The notes: a model not told the origin generated them from the sequence alone. A stretch of DNA of 7,737 bases from Oscillospiraceae bacterium (GCA_021205585.1 JAJPXI010000054.1:1-7737), one strand, 5' to 3'; counted from the first letter of the stretch, positions 1 through 6,704 are shown. Numbers and translations are program-made.

Positions 1-606
1 AACCAGCAGGACGCTGAGGGGGTCAAATTCCTCCCCGGCAAAGCTGGCCGCCGTCCCCCGGCGCAGGCGCTGGTCTGGGTAGGACAGCCGTTCCCCCGCC
101 GCCGTCTCCAGCTCCCCCAGGCCGGCCTGCTCCAGCCGGCGGCACAGTCCGGCGGGGGTCACACTGCCGCCGGTCAGGAAAAAGCAGGGCCGCCCATAAC
201 AGACCTGCTCCACCGGGTCGCAGTCCACCCCGTGGGCGGAGCACAGCCGCCAGTCCTGCCAGGGCTGGCCCAGCTGGGCGGACAGAGCCTGGAGGCTGGA
301 AATGCCGGGCAGCACCCGGTAGGGGACGCCCGCCCGCTCCAGCCGGGGCAGCAGCTGGGCCGCGCCGGAGTAAAACCCCGCGTCCCCGCTGAGCACCACG
401 GCGCACCGGGCCGCGCCGCTGGCCTGTAAAAGCTCCACAATGCGCTCCGGGCGGTACTCCGCCTTCAGCGCGGCGGTGTGGGGGGGCAGGCCCTCCAGCA
501 GCCGCGCCGCGCCGACGATAAACTCCGCCTCGCCCAGCGCCTGGGCCGCCTGCACCGTCAGGCCGCCCTCGCCGCCGCAGCCCAGGCCGACCACGTCCAC
601 CTTCAT
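1..606 (-). CDS. cbiE: Cobalt-precorrin-7 (C5)-methyltransferase CbiE, 3' end outside window (possible CbiET fusion)
   Basis: The frame opens at ATG 606-604 and stays open for 202 codons to the window edge, so the C-terminus is missing. The protein is a SAM-dependent tetrapyrrole methylase of the CbiE/CobL N-terminal type, methylating C5 of the corrin ring late in the anaerobic B12 pathway. Seen: the N-terminal VDVVGLGCGG loop (residues 3-12; the usual GxGPGG proline is Cys here), SGDAGFYSGA (73-82), LPGISSLQALSAQLG (99-113) and SAHGVD (123-128), all characteristic of CbiE. CbiE alone is about 200 residues and the frame has no stop at 202, so either a short tail or a fused CbiT (C15 methylation/decarboxylation) domain follows; fusion is inference. 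Its ATG overlaps the cbiJ stop as ATGA, with a GGAGGGG ribosome site just upstream, so it is probably translationally coupled to cbiJ. Confidence 0.93.
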   Translation of the reverse strand, partial: MKVDVVGLGCGGEGGLTVQAAQALGEAEFIVGAARLLEGLPPHTAALKAEYRPERIVELLQASGAARCAVVLSGDAGFYSGAAQLLPRLERAGVPYRVLPGISSLQALSAQLGQPWQDWRLCSAHGVDCDPVEQVCYGRPCFFLTGGSVTPAGLCRRLEQAGLGELETAAGERLSYPDQRLRRGTAASFAGEEFDPLSVLLV

Positions 607-1331
607 TCCAGCCCCTCCAATTCCTTCAAAATCTCCTCCATGGACGCCCCCGCGTCCCGGGGCCGCTCCACCAGCACCAGGGCCGCCCCCGCCTGGGCGG
701 CGGCGGCCTGCTTTTCCTCAAAGCCTCCGGCGGCCCCCCCGTCCTTGCTGACCAGCCAGCGGATGCGGTACTGCTCCAGCAGGGCCTCGTTGAGCTTCTG
801 GGAAAAAGGCCCCTGCATGGCGATGATATGGGCGTGGGGCAGGCCCAGCGCCTCGCAGGCCGTCAGGGCCTCGTGGGTAGGCAGCACCCGGACGTACAGC
901 CGCTCCACAGGCAGCGGGGAAAACGCGCTGAGTTCCTTGGCCCCGGTGGCGGCCAGCACGTTGCCCTGCTGCCCGGCCAGAAACTCCGCCGCCCGGCGAC
1001 AGTCCGGCAAGCGCACGCACCCCTCCGTCCGGCTGGCCGCCCGGAGCAGCCGCCGCAGGGGCACCCCCGTCCGGGCGCAGGCCGAGCGAAGTTCCCGGCT
1101 GACCTGCTGGGCGTAGGGGTGGGTGGCGTCGATACACCAGTCGAAGCCCTTCAATATCCGCGCCATCCCCTCCGCGTCCAACCGTCCGCACAGCACCTGC
1201 ACCTGGGGCAAATCCCGCAGCTCCTCCGCCCCCAGGGGGGTGGCCACGCTGACCGCCACCCGGTGGTTGGAGCATAAACGCCGGGCCAGCGCCCGCCCCT
1301 CGGCGGTGCCGCCGAAGATCAAAATATTCAT
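603..1331 (-). CDS. cbiJ: Cobalt-precorrin-6A reductase CbiJ (CobK/CbiJ family)
   Basis: This 242-residue protein is the NAD(P)H-dependent reductase that converts cobalt-precorrin-6A to 6B in the cytoplasm. Seen: the N-terminal nucleotide-binding signature ILIFGGTAEGR (residues 3-13), the family motif DATHPYA (68-74), a central AATGAKEL segment, and a C-terminal MQGPFS plus SKDGGAAGGFEEKQAAA block. That last block corresponds to the TKDSG..GG..EK motif of CobK/CbiJ. Length fits the family (about 240-260). The start is ATG 1331-1329, because homology begins right there and a longer in-frame opening (to 1592) would lie inside cbiH. It overlaps the cbiH stop as ATGA, with GGGAG a few bases upstream, and its own stop overlaps the cbiE start. 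Confidence 0.95.
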   Translation of the reverse strand: MNILIFGGTAEGRALARRLCSNHRVAVSVATPLGAEELRDLPQVQVLCGRLDAEGMARILKGFDWCIDATHPYAQQVSRELRSACARTGVPLRRLLRAASRTEGCVRLPDCRRAAEFLAGQQGNVLAATGAKELSAFSPLPVERLYVRVLPTHEALTACEALGLPHAHIIAMQGPFSQKLNEALLEQYRIRWLVSKDGGAAGGFEEKQAAAAQAGAALVLVERPRDAGASMEEILKELEGLE

Positions 1332-2062
1332 GCCCCGCTCCCGTATCCCCTGGGTGTCACCATCCAGGGGCCGATTTGCCGGGTGGAGGAGGAGCCGACG
1401 AACACGGTGGAGAACATATCCAGCTGCTCCAGCCCCAGCTCTCCCAGCGTCAGGATGCGGTGCTCCTGCCCCTCCCGGCCGATGTTGCGCACCCAGCCGC
1501 AGACCGTCTCCGGCCCCCGGCTCTCCAGCAGAATGCCGCAGGCCCGCTTCAGATGGCCAGAGCGCCGCCTGGAGCAGGGGTTGTACAGGCACAGGGCGAA
1601 ATCCCCCTCCACGGCGCAGCGCAGGCGCTTTTCAATGGTCTCCCAGGGCGTCAGCAGATCGGACAGGGAGATGACGCAGAAGTCGTGCATCAAGGGCGCG
1701 CCCAGCACCGCCCCGCCGGACAGGGCCGCCGTCACGCCGGGGACGACCTCAATTTCCGCCCCCGGAAACTTCCCGCTCAGCTCCAGCACCGGCCCGGCCA
1801 TGCCGTACACCCCGGCGTCGCCGCTGCACAGCATGGCCACCGTCCGGCCCCCCGCCGCCTGCTCCAGAGCCCAGCGGCAGCGGTCCATCTCCTTGAGCAT
1901 AGGGGTGGCGTAGGCCGGCTTGTCCGGGTAGAGGGGCCGGATCAAATCCACATACACGGTGTAGCCGCACAAAATGTCCGCCCGCTCCAGGGCCAGCCGG
2001 GCCTGGGCGGTCAAAAAGGCTCCGTCCCCCGGCCCGATTCCCACGATAAACAGCTTACCCAT
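1328..2062 (-). CDS. cbiH: Cobalt-factor III / precorrin-3B C17-methyltransferase CbiH (ring contraction)
   Basis: A 244-residue SAM-dependent tetrapyrrole methylase of the CbiH/CobJ type. In the anaerobic route this enzyme methylates C17 and drives contraction of the macrocycle to cobalt-precorrin-4. Seen: FIVGIGPGD (residues 5-13), the family block LCGYTVYVDLI (31-41), CSGDAGVYGMAG (79-90), VVPGVTAALSGGAVLGAPLMHDF (about 107-129) followed by SLSDLLTPW, and YNPCSRRR. All are typical of CobJ/CbiH and separate it from CbiF and CbiL. Length matches single-domain CbiH, so there is no extra C-terminal iron-sulfur domain. ATG 2062 overlaps the cbiG end by 8 bases and is preceded by GGAGG at 7-base spacing. 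Its stop overlaps the cbiJ start (ATGA). Confidence 0.96.
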   Translation of the reverse strand: MGKLFIVGIGPGDGAFLTAQARLALERADILCGYTVYVDLIRPLYPDKPAYATPMLKEMDRCRWALEQAAGGRTVAMLCSGDAGVYGMAGPVLELSGKFPGAEIEVVPGVTAALSGGAVLGAPLMHDFCVISLSDLLTPWETIEKRLRCAVEGDFALCLYNPCSRRRSGHLKRACGILLESRGPETVCGWVRNIGREGQEHRILTLGELGLEQLDMFSTVFVGSSSTRQIGPWMVTPRGYGSGA

Positions 2063-3050
2063 CCTCGCTCCTCCAGTTCCAGTTAAATTCCGTCTCTTTG
2101 ACCGCCAGGGCGAAGGTCACGCCCTCTTTTGCGTATTTTGGCACCAATATTTTTCCCCCGCTGCCCGCGGCGGCGGCCCGCTCGCACACGTTGTCCACCC
2201 CCGTCACCTGTTTGACAAAAGCCGAGGGAGTAAAACACCCCGGAACGGCCTCCAGCTCCTGGGGGGTGAAGGTTCGGAAGGGCCAGCCGTGGGCGCGGCA
2301 GAAAGCCAGCAGACCCGGCTCCTCCGCTTTCAGGGAGATGGAGCAGACCTGGGCCACCCCCTGGAAGTACAGCCCGCAGTCCTCCAAAAAATTCTGAAAG
2401 ACCGCCTCGATGGTCTGCTGGGGGGTGTCCCGCTTGCAGCCCACCCCCAGGGTTGCCAGCCTGGGAACCAGGTGCAGGGCCTGGGAGCCGTCCTGCCGCA
2501 GGGTGACCCGCACCTGCCCCTCCGGCTCCAAGCAGACCCCCGGAGGGCAGTCACCGGCGATGGGAAAGTCGCTGGTCACGGCGACGCTCTCCCCCGCCAG
2601 CAGCCGGGCGGACACCAGCCGGATGCGCTCCGGCTCGGCCACCGTCCAGCCCTGATGCCTGGCCCACTCGTCCACGGCGAAGCAGCCGTTCAGGTCGGTG
2701 GCCGTGGTGATCACCGCCTGAGCCCCGACGGCCTTGGCCGCCCGCCGGGCCAGCTCATTGGCCCCGCCCAGGTGGCCGCTGAGGATGGGGACGGCGTACC
2801 GCCCCAGCTCGTCCACCACCACCACCGCCGGATCGGCGGCCTTGTGCCGGACGTAGGGGGCCACCGCCCGCACGGCGATGCCCACCGCTCCCACATAAAT
2901 CAGCCCTTCGGCCTGGGGAAACCATTTCTCCGTCCACGCCCGCAGGCCCAGGGGCGCCCCGCTGCGAAAGGCGGTTCCCCCCAGCTTTTGAGCCAGCTGA
3001 GCGGCCAGCGCCTCCCCCCGATCGGTGAAGGACAGAAGAACCAGAGTCAT
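2055..3050 (-). CDS. cbiG: Cobalt-precorrin-5A hydrolase CbiG
   Basis: A 331-residue CbiG, the enzyme that opens the delta-lactone of cobalt-precorrin-5A and releases the C2 unit as acetaldehyde. Three regions are seen in order: an N-terminal domain with YVGAVGIAVRAVAPYVRHK (52-70); a core with ILSGHLGGANELA (89-101) and ITTATDLNG (114-122); and a C-terminal domain with LGVGCKRDTP (201-210), SLKAEEPGLLAFCR (239-252) and VTGVDNVCERAA (282-293). All are family hallmarks and length is normal. The ATG (3050-3048) overlaps the cbiF stop as ATGA. The ribosome site is modest (GAGG, 7-base spacing), so initiation probably relies on coupling from cbiF. No signal peptide is seen, so a cytoplasmic location is expected. 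Confidence 0.96.
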   Translation of the reverse strand: MTLVLLSFTDRGEALAAQLAQKLGGTAFRSGAPLGLRAWTEKWFPQAEGLIYVGAVGIAVRAVAPYVRHKAADPAVVVVDELGRYAVPILSGHLGGANELARRAAKAVGAQAVITTATDLNGCFAVDEWARHQGWTVAEPERIRLVSARLLAGESVAVTSDFPIAGDCPPGVCLEPEGQVRVTLRQDGSQALHLVPRLATLGVGCKRDTPQQTIEAVFQNFLEDCGLYFQGVAQVCSISLKAEEPGLLAFCRAHGWPFRTFTPQELEAVPGCFTPSAFVKQVTGVDNVCERAAAAGSGGKILVPKYAKEGVTFALAVKETEFNWNWRSEDG

Positions 3051-3805
3051 TGCTCGGCCTCGCGGAAGCCGGTGGTAAAGGCCGGGTCGTACAGCCTGGA
3101 GCGCTGATAGCCCCCCCGCCGGAGAAACTCCCCCACCAGCACCAGGGCGGTTTTGGAGATGCCGCTGTCCCGCCCGGTCTGGGCCAGAGCGCCCAGGGGG
3201 CAGTAGACCACCCGCTCCTCCGGCCAGGAGGCCTTGTAGACCAGGGCCGCCGGGGTGTCCTCCCTGTAGGCCCCCTTCAGCAGCTCCCGCTGAACACCCT
3301 CCAGCAGTCCGGCGGACAGGAAGATGACCATGGTGGCCCCGTGGGCGGCCAGGGCGGCCAGCTGCTGCCCCTCGGGGACGGGGGTTCTGCCCTCCATGCG
3401 GGTGATGATGACCGTCTGGCTGATCCCCGGCAGGGTGTACTCCCCCTGAACGGCGGCGGCGGCGGCGCAGAAGCTGGACACGCCGGGGGTCAAATCAAAG
3501 GGGATGCCCCGGCTGTTCAGCGCGTCCATCTGCTCCTGGATGGCCCCGTAGAGGCAGGGGTCGCCGGTGTGCAGGCGGACGACGTCCTTCCCCTCCTCCT
3601 CGCCCCGCTCCATGACGGACAGCACCTGCTCCAGGGTCATTTCCGCGCTGTTGTAAACAGCGCACCCCTCCCGGCACAGGCCCAGCAGAACCGGGTTGAC
3701 CAGGCTTCCCGCGTAGACGACCACATCGGCCCCTTTCAGCCGCTCGGCCCCCCGCAGGGTAATCAAATCCGCCGCGCCGGAACCGGCGCCCACAAAATGC
3801 ACCAT
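3047..3805 (-). CDS. cbiF: Cobalt-precorrin-4 C11-methyltransferase CbiF
   Basis: A 252-residue SAM-dependent methylase of the CbiF/CobM family, which adds the C11 methyl group to give cobalt-precorrin-5A. Seen: VHFVGAGSGAADLITLRG (2-19), where the common GPGDP loop reads GSGAAD; VVVYAGSLVNP (28-38); EMTLEQ (55-60); RLHTGDPCLYGAIQEQ (77-92); and DLTPGVSSFCAAAAA (104-118). The YAGSLV and HTGDP..YGA.QEQ motifs are specific to this family. Length is typical. It is the one gene in the operon not overlapping its upstream neighbour: 70 bases separate it from cbiL. It has its own AGGAG ribosome site nine bases before ATG 3805, so it may be initiated independently. Confidence 0.96.
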   Translation of the reverse strand: MVHFVGAGSGAADLITLRGAERLKGADVVVYAGSLVNPVLLGLCREGCAVYNSAEMTLEQVLSVMERGEEEGKDVVRLHTGDPCLYGAIQEQMDALNSRGIPFDLTPGVSSFCAAAAAVQGEYTLPGISQTVIITRMEGRTPVPEGQQLAALAAHGATMVIFLSAGLLEGVQRELLKGAYREDTPAALVYKASWPEERVVYCPLGALAQTGRDSGISKTALVLVGEFLRRGGYQRSRLYDPAFTTGFREAEQ

Positions 3806-3875
3806 TGTTTCACGCTCCTATATAAAAGTAGGGTTGGTCAAATCAAATTTGCCGCAGCCCCGCAGTCCCTCTCAA
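3806..3875 (-). other. 70-base cbiL-cbiF intercistronic gap with ribosome binding site
   Basis: This is the only non-overlapping junction in the operon. Read on the minus strand it is AT-rich next to cbiF. It carries AGGAG (within TATATAGGAGCG) nine bases before the cbiF ATG, a good Shine-Dalgarno match. No convincing terminator hairpin was found. Confidence 0.6.
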
Positions 3876-4586
3876 TTATGTCAGCTCTTCCTTCTCCCCC
3901 ACGATGATGGTGGTGAAATAGCTGTCCAGAACCTCCCCCTCGTCCCAGCGCTCCAGTACCCGCTCTCCGGGCAGGCCGCAGTTGGCCACCACGGCGGTCT
4001 GCTCCAGCAGACCCCGCTCCTCCAGAACCCGGCGCACCTGGCCGGTCTTGCCGATGGATTTCATCAGCACCTTGGTTCCCGGCAGCTCCAGGGCCTGTTC
4101 CAGCTCCATGCCCCCCGCCGGGATGATGGTCAGGGGCTTGTCCATGGCGGTCAAACTCCGGCGGAGCTTGGCCGCCGCCGCACTGAAGCTGGTCACGCCG
4201 GGGGACAGGACGGTTTCAAACCCGGCCCGGCGGATGGGCTCCATTAAGTAGGAGACGGTGGCGTAAATGGACACGTCTCCCAGCACCGCCATGGCCACAT
4301 CCTGTCCCCGCTCCAGGCGCTGGATGACCTGCGCCGCGGCGGTTTGGTAGCTGCGCTCCCGCACAGCCGGGTCCCGCACCATGGAGAAGGACAGCAGCAG
4401 CAGCTCCTTCCGGGACAGGTCCACGGCCTGGGCCGCAATGTCCAGGGCCAGGGTCTGGCCGCTTGCGGTCTGGGCGGCGGCCACGACCGGGCACTGCTCC
4501 AGCAGGCGGCAGCCCTGCCTCGTCACCAGCTCCGGATCCCCCGGCCCCACGCCTACGCCGTAAAAAACGCCTTTTTTCACTTCCAT
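3876..4586 (-). CDS. cbiL: Cobalt-factor II / precorrin-2 C20-methyltransferase CbiL
   Basis: A 236-residue SAM-dependent methylase of the CbiL/CobI type, the first committed methylation after cobalt insertion (C20; cobalt-factor II to cobalt-factor III). Seen: FYGVGVGPGDPELVT (8-22), FSMVRDP (67-73), VLGDVSIYATVSYL (101-114), SPGVTSFSAAAAKL (128-141) and IIPAG in the C-terminal half. These distinguish CobI/CbiL from the other methylases. The start is ATG 4586-4584: homology begins here, AAGGAG lies about 12 bases upstream, and the longer in-frame opening (to 4802) lies inside cbiD and does not resemble the family. It overlaps the cbiD 3' end by 10 bases. It ends in TAA at 3878-3876. Confidence 0.96.
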   Translation of the reverse strand: MEVKKGVFYGVGVGPGDPELVTRQGCRLLEQCPVVAAAQTASGQTLALDIAAQAVDLSRKELLLLSFSMVRDPAVRERSYQTAAAQVIQRLERGQDVAMAVLGDVSIYATVSYLMEPIRRAGFETVLSPGVTSFSAAAAKLRRSLTAMDKPLTIIPAGGMELEQALELPGTKVLMKSIGKTGQVRRVLEERGLLEQTAVVANCGLPGERVLERWDEGEVLDSYFTTIIVGEKEELT

Positions 4587-5755
4587 CGCTCCAACAGCTC
4601 CTTTGCTCCCGCAGTCTGGCCCAGCTCTCCGTATACGTTGGAAAAGACCACCGCGCCCACTCGATAGCGTCCCCCCGCCCGCCGATCCAGGCGGGCCTGC
4701 GTCCGCTCCAGCAGGGAGGCCAGCACCGGCTCCTTCAGCCCGGCCCCCTCCAGCAGCTCCAGACAGGCGTCGGTGGTGGCGGCGTCCATCAGCTCCCGGC
4801 ACAGCTGGGGGGAGGCCCCGGCGATGGCGGCGTGGGCGCAGAAAACCTCCCCCCGGCCATCGGCCCAGCGGCTGTGGGTGTTCATAATCCCCGCCGCCAG
4901 CTTGACCAGCTTGCCCATGTGCCCCACCAGGAGCACGTCCTGAAATCCCAGGCCCCCCGCCGCGTCCAGGCTGTCCCCAATGAAGTTGGAACAGCGCACC
5001 ACGGGGACGTCCAGCTTGTCCAGGCCCCGGCCCTTCAAAAAGTCCAGGCCGTAATTGCCGGGGGTCAAAATGACCCGCCGGTGGCCCTGGGCCGCCGCCT
5101 GGCGCAGCTCCACGGCGATGGTGTCAATCAGCGCCTGGGCGCTCATGGGCTCCACCACCCCGGAAGTGCCCAGGATGGAGATGCCCCCCTGAATCCCCAG
5201 GTGGGGGTTGAAGGTTTTTTTTGCGATTTCCTCCCCCCGTGGAACCGAAATGGTGACGGTCAGCCCCCCGCCGTAGTCGGCCAGGCGGCAGACCTGCTCC
5301 ACCGCCTGAGTAATCATCTGCCTGGGCACCCGGTTGATGGCGCTCTCCCCCACCGGCTGATCCAGCCCCGGCTTTGTCACCCGCCCCACACCAGTTCCGC
5401 CCAGGACGCGCACCTCAGGCTCTGGGGCCAGCTCCACTTTGGCGCAGATCAGGGCCCCGTGGGTTTCGTCCACGTCATCCCCCCCGTCCTTGCGCACGCC
5501 GCAGGCGGCCCAGCCCTCGCCCCAGGCGGGTTCCTCCAGGGGCGTTTCCACCCGCCAGCCCTTTGGGGTGGTCAGGGACACCCGCTCCGGGAACCGCCCC
5601 AGCAGCAGCCGCCGGGCCGCCCCGGAGGCCGCCAGGGCGGCACAGGTGCCGGTGGTGTAACCGCAGCGCAGACGCCTGCCGCCCGACTGGACATAGTGCT
5701 CTTGGGCGTCGCCGTCTGCGGCGGGGCCGTCCATATAAATCGTGTAGTCGCTCAC
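4577..5755 (-). CDS. cbiD: Cobalt-precorrin-5B C1-methyltransferase CbiD
   Basis: This 392-residue CbiD methylates C1 of cobalt-precorrin-5B to give cobalt-precorrin-6A. It has its own fold, unrelated to the tetrapyrrole methylases nearby. Seen: LRCGYTTGTCAALA (29-42, the CbiD N-terminal signature), VRKDGGDDVDETHG (87-100), TFNPHLGIQGG and ISILGTSGVVEPMS (181-205), then a GNYG motif, CSNFIGDSLD and GHMGKLVKLAAGIMNTHS. The start chosen is GTG 5755-5753, because AAGGAG lies nine bases before it. An in-frame ATG nine codons earlier (5782-5780) has GAGG directly abutting it with no spacer; if that is used, the protein has 401 residues. This is the first gene of the operon, 46 bases after an intrinsic terminator controlled by the riboswitch leader. 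Confidence 0.95.
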   Translation of the reverse strand: MSDYTIYMDGPAADGDAQEHYVQSGGRRLRCGYTTGTCAALAASGAARRLLLGRFPERVSLTTPKGWRVETPLEEPAWGEGWAACGVRKDGGDDVDETHGALICAKVELAPEPEVRVLGGTGVGRVTKPGLDQPVGESAINRVPRQMITQAVEQVCRLADYGGGLTVTISVPRGEEIAKKTFNPHLGIQGGISILGTSGVVEPMSAQALIDTIAVELRQAAAQGHRRVILTPGNYGLDFLKGRGLDKLDVPVVRCSNFIGDSLDAAGGLGFQDVLLVGHMGKLVKLAAGIMNTHSRWADGRGEVFCAHAAIAGASPQLCRELMDAATTDACLELLEGAGLKEPVLASLLERTQARLDRRAGGRYRVGAVVFSNVYGELGQTAGAKELLERWK

Positions 5756-5800
5756 AGCGCCCCGCTCCTTCCATTGCGGCATCCTCGTTTTTTATCCAAT

Positions 5801-5828
5801 TAAAAACGGCCGCATTCCTGCGGCCGTT
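5801..5828 (-). terminator. Intrinsic terminator in the cbiD leader (riboswitch expression platform)
   Basis: On the minus strand, AACGGCCGCA pairs perfectly with TGCGGCCGTT (10 bp) across a GGAA (GNRA-type) tetraloop. A five-T run (two of them in the stem) and an AT-rich tail follow. It lies between the riboswitch and the cbiD start, about 110 bases after the aptamer and about 46 before the GTG. This placement fits transcription attenuation of the operon when cobalamin is bound. The structure is seen directly; ligand-dependent use is inferred. Confidence 0.85.
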
Positions 5829-5905
5829 GATCCGGCGATTTCTGTCTGGCTCCCACAATGAAGGTGTCCCCCGGGCGGCGGGAGGCGCACAAAACGTGAA
5901 AAGAC

Positions 5906-5924
5906 AATCCGTGAACCGCAGATT
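5906..5924 (-). other. Leader hairpin between aptamer and terminator (candidate antiterminator strand)
   Basis: On the minus strand AATCTG pairs with CGGATT (6 bp including one G-U) around a 7-base loop. The CTGCGG inside (5921-5916) is exactly complementary to CCGCAG (5823-5818) at the top of the terminator hairpin, so the two could be mutually exclusive. This is a pairing worked out by eye, not a folded structure. Confidence 0.35.
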
Positions 5925-5934
5925 GCAACTCTTA

Positions 5935-6145
5935 CGCCTGGGCAGGTCTCCTGGCTTCGTTCCACGCCGCCTTTCCCCTTCCCGGTTTCCCAGTGAGATG
6001 AACAAAGACGGCTCCCGTACACAGTGACGTCCTCGCGCCGGATTCCCACCGGCTTCCCTTTTCACCCGCCCTGCCCGCGCCCAATCCGGCGCGCCCAAAG
6101 CGGACACCCACGCGCTGCTGTTATGCACTCGCTGCGGAAAGCCCC
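5935..6145 (-). ncRNA. Cobalamin (B12) riboswitch aptamer
   Basis: On the minus strand the conserved core of the cobalamin riboswitch is clear. There is AAAAGGGAAGCCGGTGGGAA followed by TCCGGC (about 6062-6036), then CACTGT (6026-6021). Next comes CACTGG..ACCGGGAAGG (about 5996-5978), and finally the B12 box AGCCAGGAGACCTGCC (5956-5941). The closing helix GGGCAGG (6076-6070) with CCTGCCC (5946-5940) pairs perfectly over 7 bp. The 3' boundary is good to a few bases. The 5' boundary, in the peripheral stems, is approximate. Known role: adenosyl- or other cobalamin binding represses downstream B12 biosynthesis or transport genes; here it precedes cbiD-cbiE. Confidence 0.95.
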
Positions 6146-6188
6146 CGAATCCCGGACGCTTCCCTTTTATTCAGTTCCAAGCGAGGAA

Positions 6189-6218
6189 ATTATAGCACGG
6201 CCCCTCTTCCCTTGTCAA
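6189..6218 (-). promoter_or_regulatory. Consensus sigma-70 promoter of the cobalamin operon
   Basis: On the minus strand there is a perfect -35 TTGACA (6218-6213), an 18-base spacer and a perfect -10 TATAAT (6194-6189). Transcription should begin near 6182, giving a leader of about 425 bases that contains the whole riboswitch and terminator. A consensus promoter fits control by attenuation rather than by an activator. Confidence 0.88.
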
Positions 6219-6227
6219 GGCTTCAAG

Positions 6228-6236
6228 ACTGGTCAA
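6228..6236 (+). repeat. Left target-site duplication ACTGGTCAA
   Basis: This direct repeat is identical to 6839-6847 and abuts the left terminal inverted repeat. It lies 9 bases upstream of the -35 of the cobalamin operon promoter. Confidence 0.75.
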
Positions 6237-6253
6237 CACGGAAATCAATTTTG
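6237..6253 (+). repeat. Left terminal inverted repeat (17 bp)
   Basis: CACGGAAATCAATTTTG is the exact reverse complement of 6822-6838. The match stops beyond 17 bases, although weaker inverted similarity (CGAAAAGA, GAAAGTGTGGA) reappears further in. Confidence 0.8.
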
Positions 6254-6312
6254 CCATCAATATGTGAACCCTACTATCGAAAAGAGCCGGATTATGCAAC
6301 CGTCACAAATGA

Positions 6313-6323
6313 GAAAGTGTGGA
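6313..6323 (+). repeat. Internal inverted repeat, left copy (GAAAGTGTGGA)
   Basis: This 11-mer is the exact reverse complement of 6705-6715. Flanking bases also match loosely (CCCTAC and CGAAAAGA upstream, TTC downstream). The pair is concentric with the terminal repeats, as expected if the element once had long terminal inverted repeats. Confidence 0.55.
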
Positions 6324-6371
6324 GTTCTATCTGACCGTCACCAGGGCAGCATAGCCGCCTGGCCTACGCTA

Positions 6372-6394
6372 AAAATAAGCCCCCGGCTTATTTT
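6372..6394. terminator. Symmetric terminator-like hairpin inside the element
   Basis: AAAATAAGCC pairs perfectly with GGCTTATTTT (10 bp) over a CCC loop. The A/T-rich base gives a T tract on either strand, so it could end transcription in both directions. On the minus strand it would catch readthrough from rluD before the cobalamin operon. Use as a terminator is inferred from shape only. Confidence 0.5.
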
Positions 6395-6395
6395 C

Positions 6396-6563
6396 TTAAG
6401 GAAGTGCTGATTAAGTGCGCCTGCGGCGTATGACAGAATCTTTTGGCCCAGGAACGCGTTGCAAAAGCTTGACATACATCAAGTATGCCTGCGCTTTTGC
6501 GCCTTTTCCTGAACCAAAATCTTCTGCCATCCGCTCTTGCCGACTTAATCAGCGCTTCCTTAA
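6396..6563. repeat. 168-bp imperfect palindromic repeat (nested MITE-like unit)
   Basis: The outer 21 bases of each arm (6396-6416 and 6543-6563) are inverted copies with one mismatch. Similarity continues inward for roughly 70 bases per arm, with GACAGAATCTTTTGGCCCAG in the left arm and its mismatched counterpart in the right. The two arms meet at a central hairpin, CATAC-ATCAA-GTATG. The unit begins and ends with TTAA. It could fold into one long cruciform or RNA stem. It has no coding signal and looks like a dispersed palindromic repeat inserted in the larger element; dispersal elsewhere in the genome is inferred from its form and the partial extra copy at 6882. Confidence 0.65.
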
Positions 6564-6704
6564 CGCTGCGGTGCCCCTACAAAAAATGGGCGGGCAACTG
6601 CCTTTGTATAAAACCGTTTCTTACTGTTACCACTGTTTGCCTTTGATAATTTTCTTCCGTTTAGCACCTACAATTTTCCTAGATTTTTGCACTTTTGCTG
6701 AATT

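Noticed and set aside
3818..3846. Possible internal promoter before cbiF (TTGATT, 16 bases, TATATA on the minus strand)
   Set aside because: Both boxes match only 4 of 6, and the implied start would fall at the ribosome binding site, leaving almost no leader.
4463..5803. 446-codon plus-strand open frame antisense to cbiD, and similar long antisense frames over cbiF, cbiG and cbiH
   Set aside because: They are by-products of high GC and codon bias opposite well-conserved cbi genes. Their translations are low-complexity Pro/Gly/Arg/His-rich.
5475..6128. Minus-strand open frame of 217 codons across the riboswitch and cbiD start
   Set aside because: It translates structured leader RNA and then a shifted frame of cbiD. 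The riboswitch motifs and CbiD homology take precedence.
6469..6492. TTGACATACATCAAGTATG as a promoter or operator on the plus strand
   Set aside because: No -10 box lies at a suitable distance. The symmetry is explained as the central hairpin of the 168-bp palindrome.
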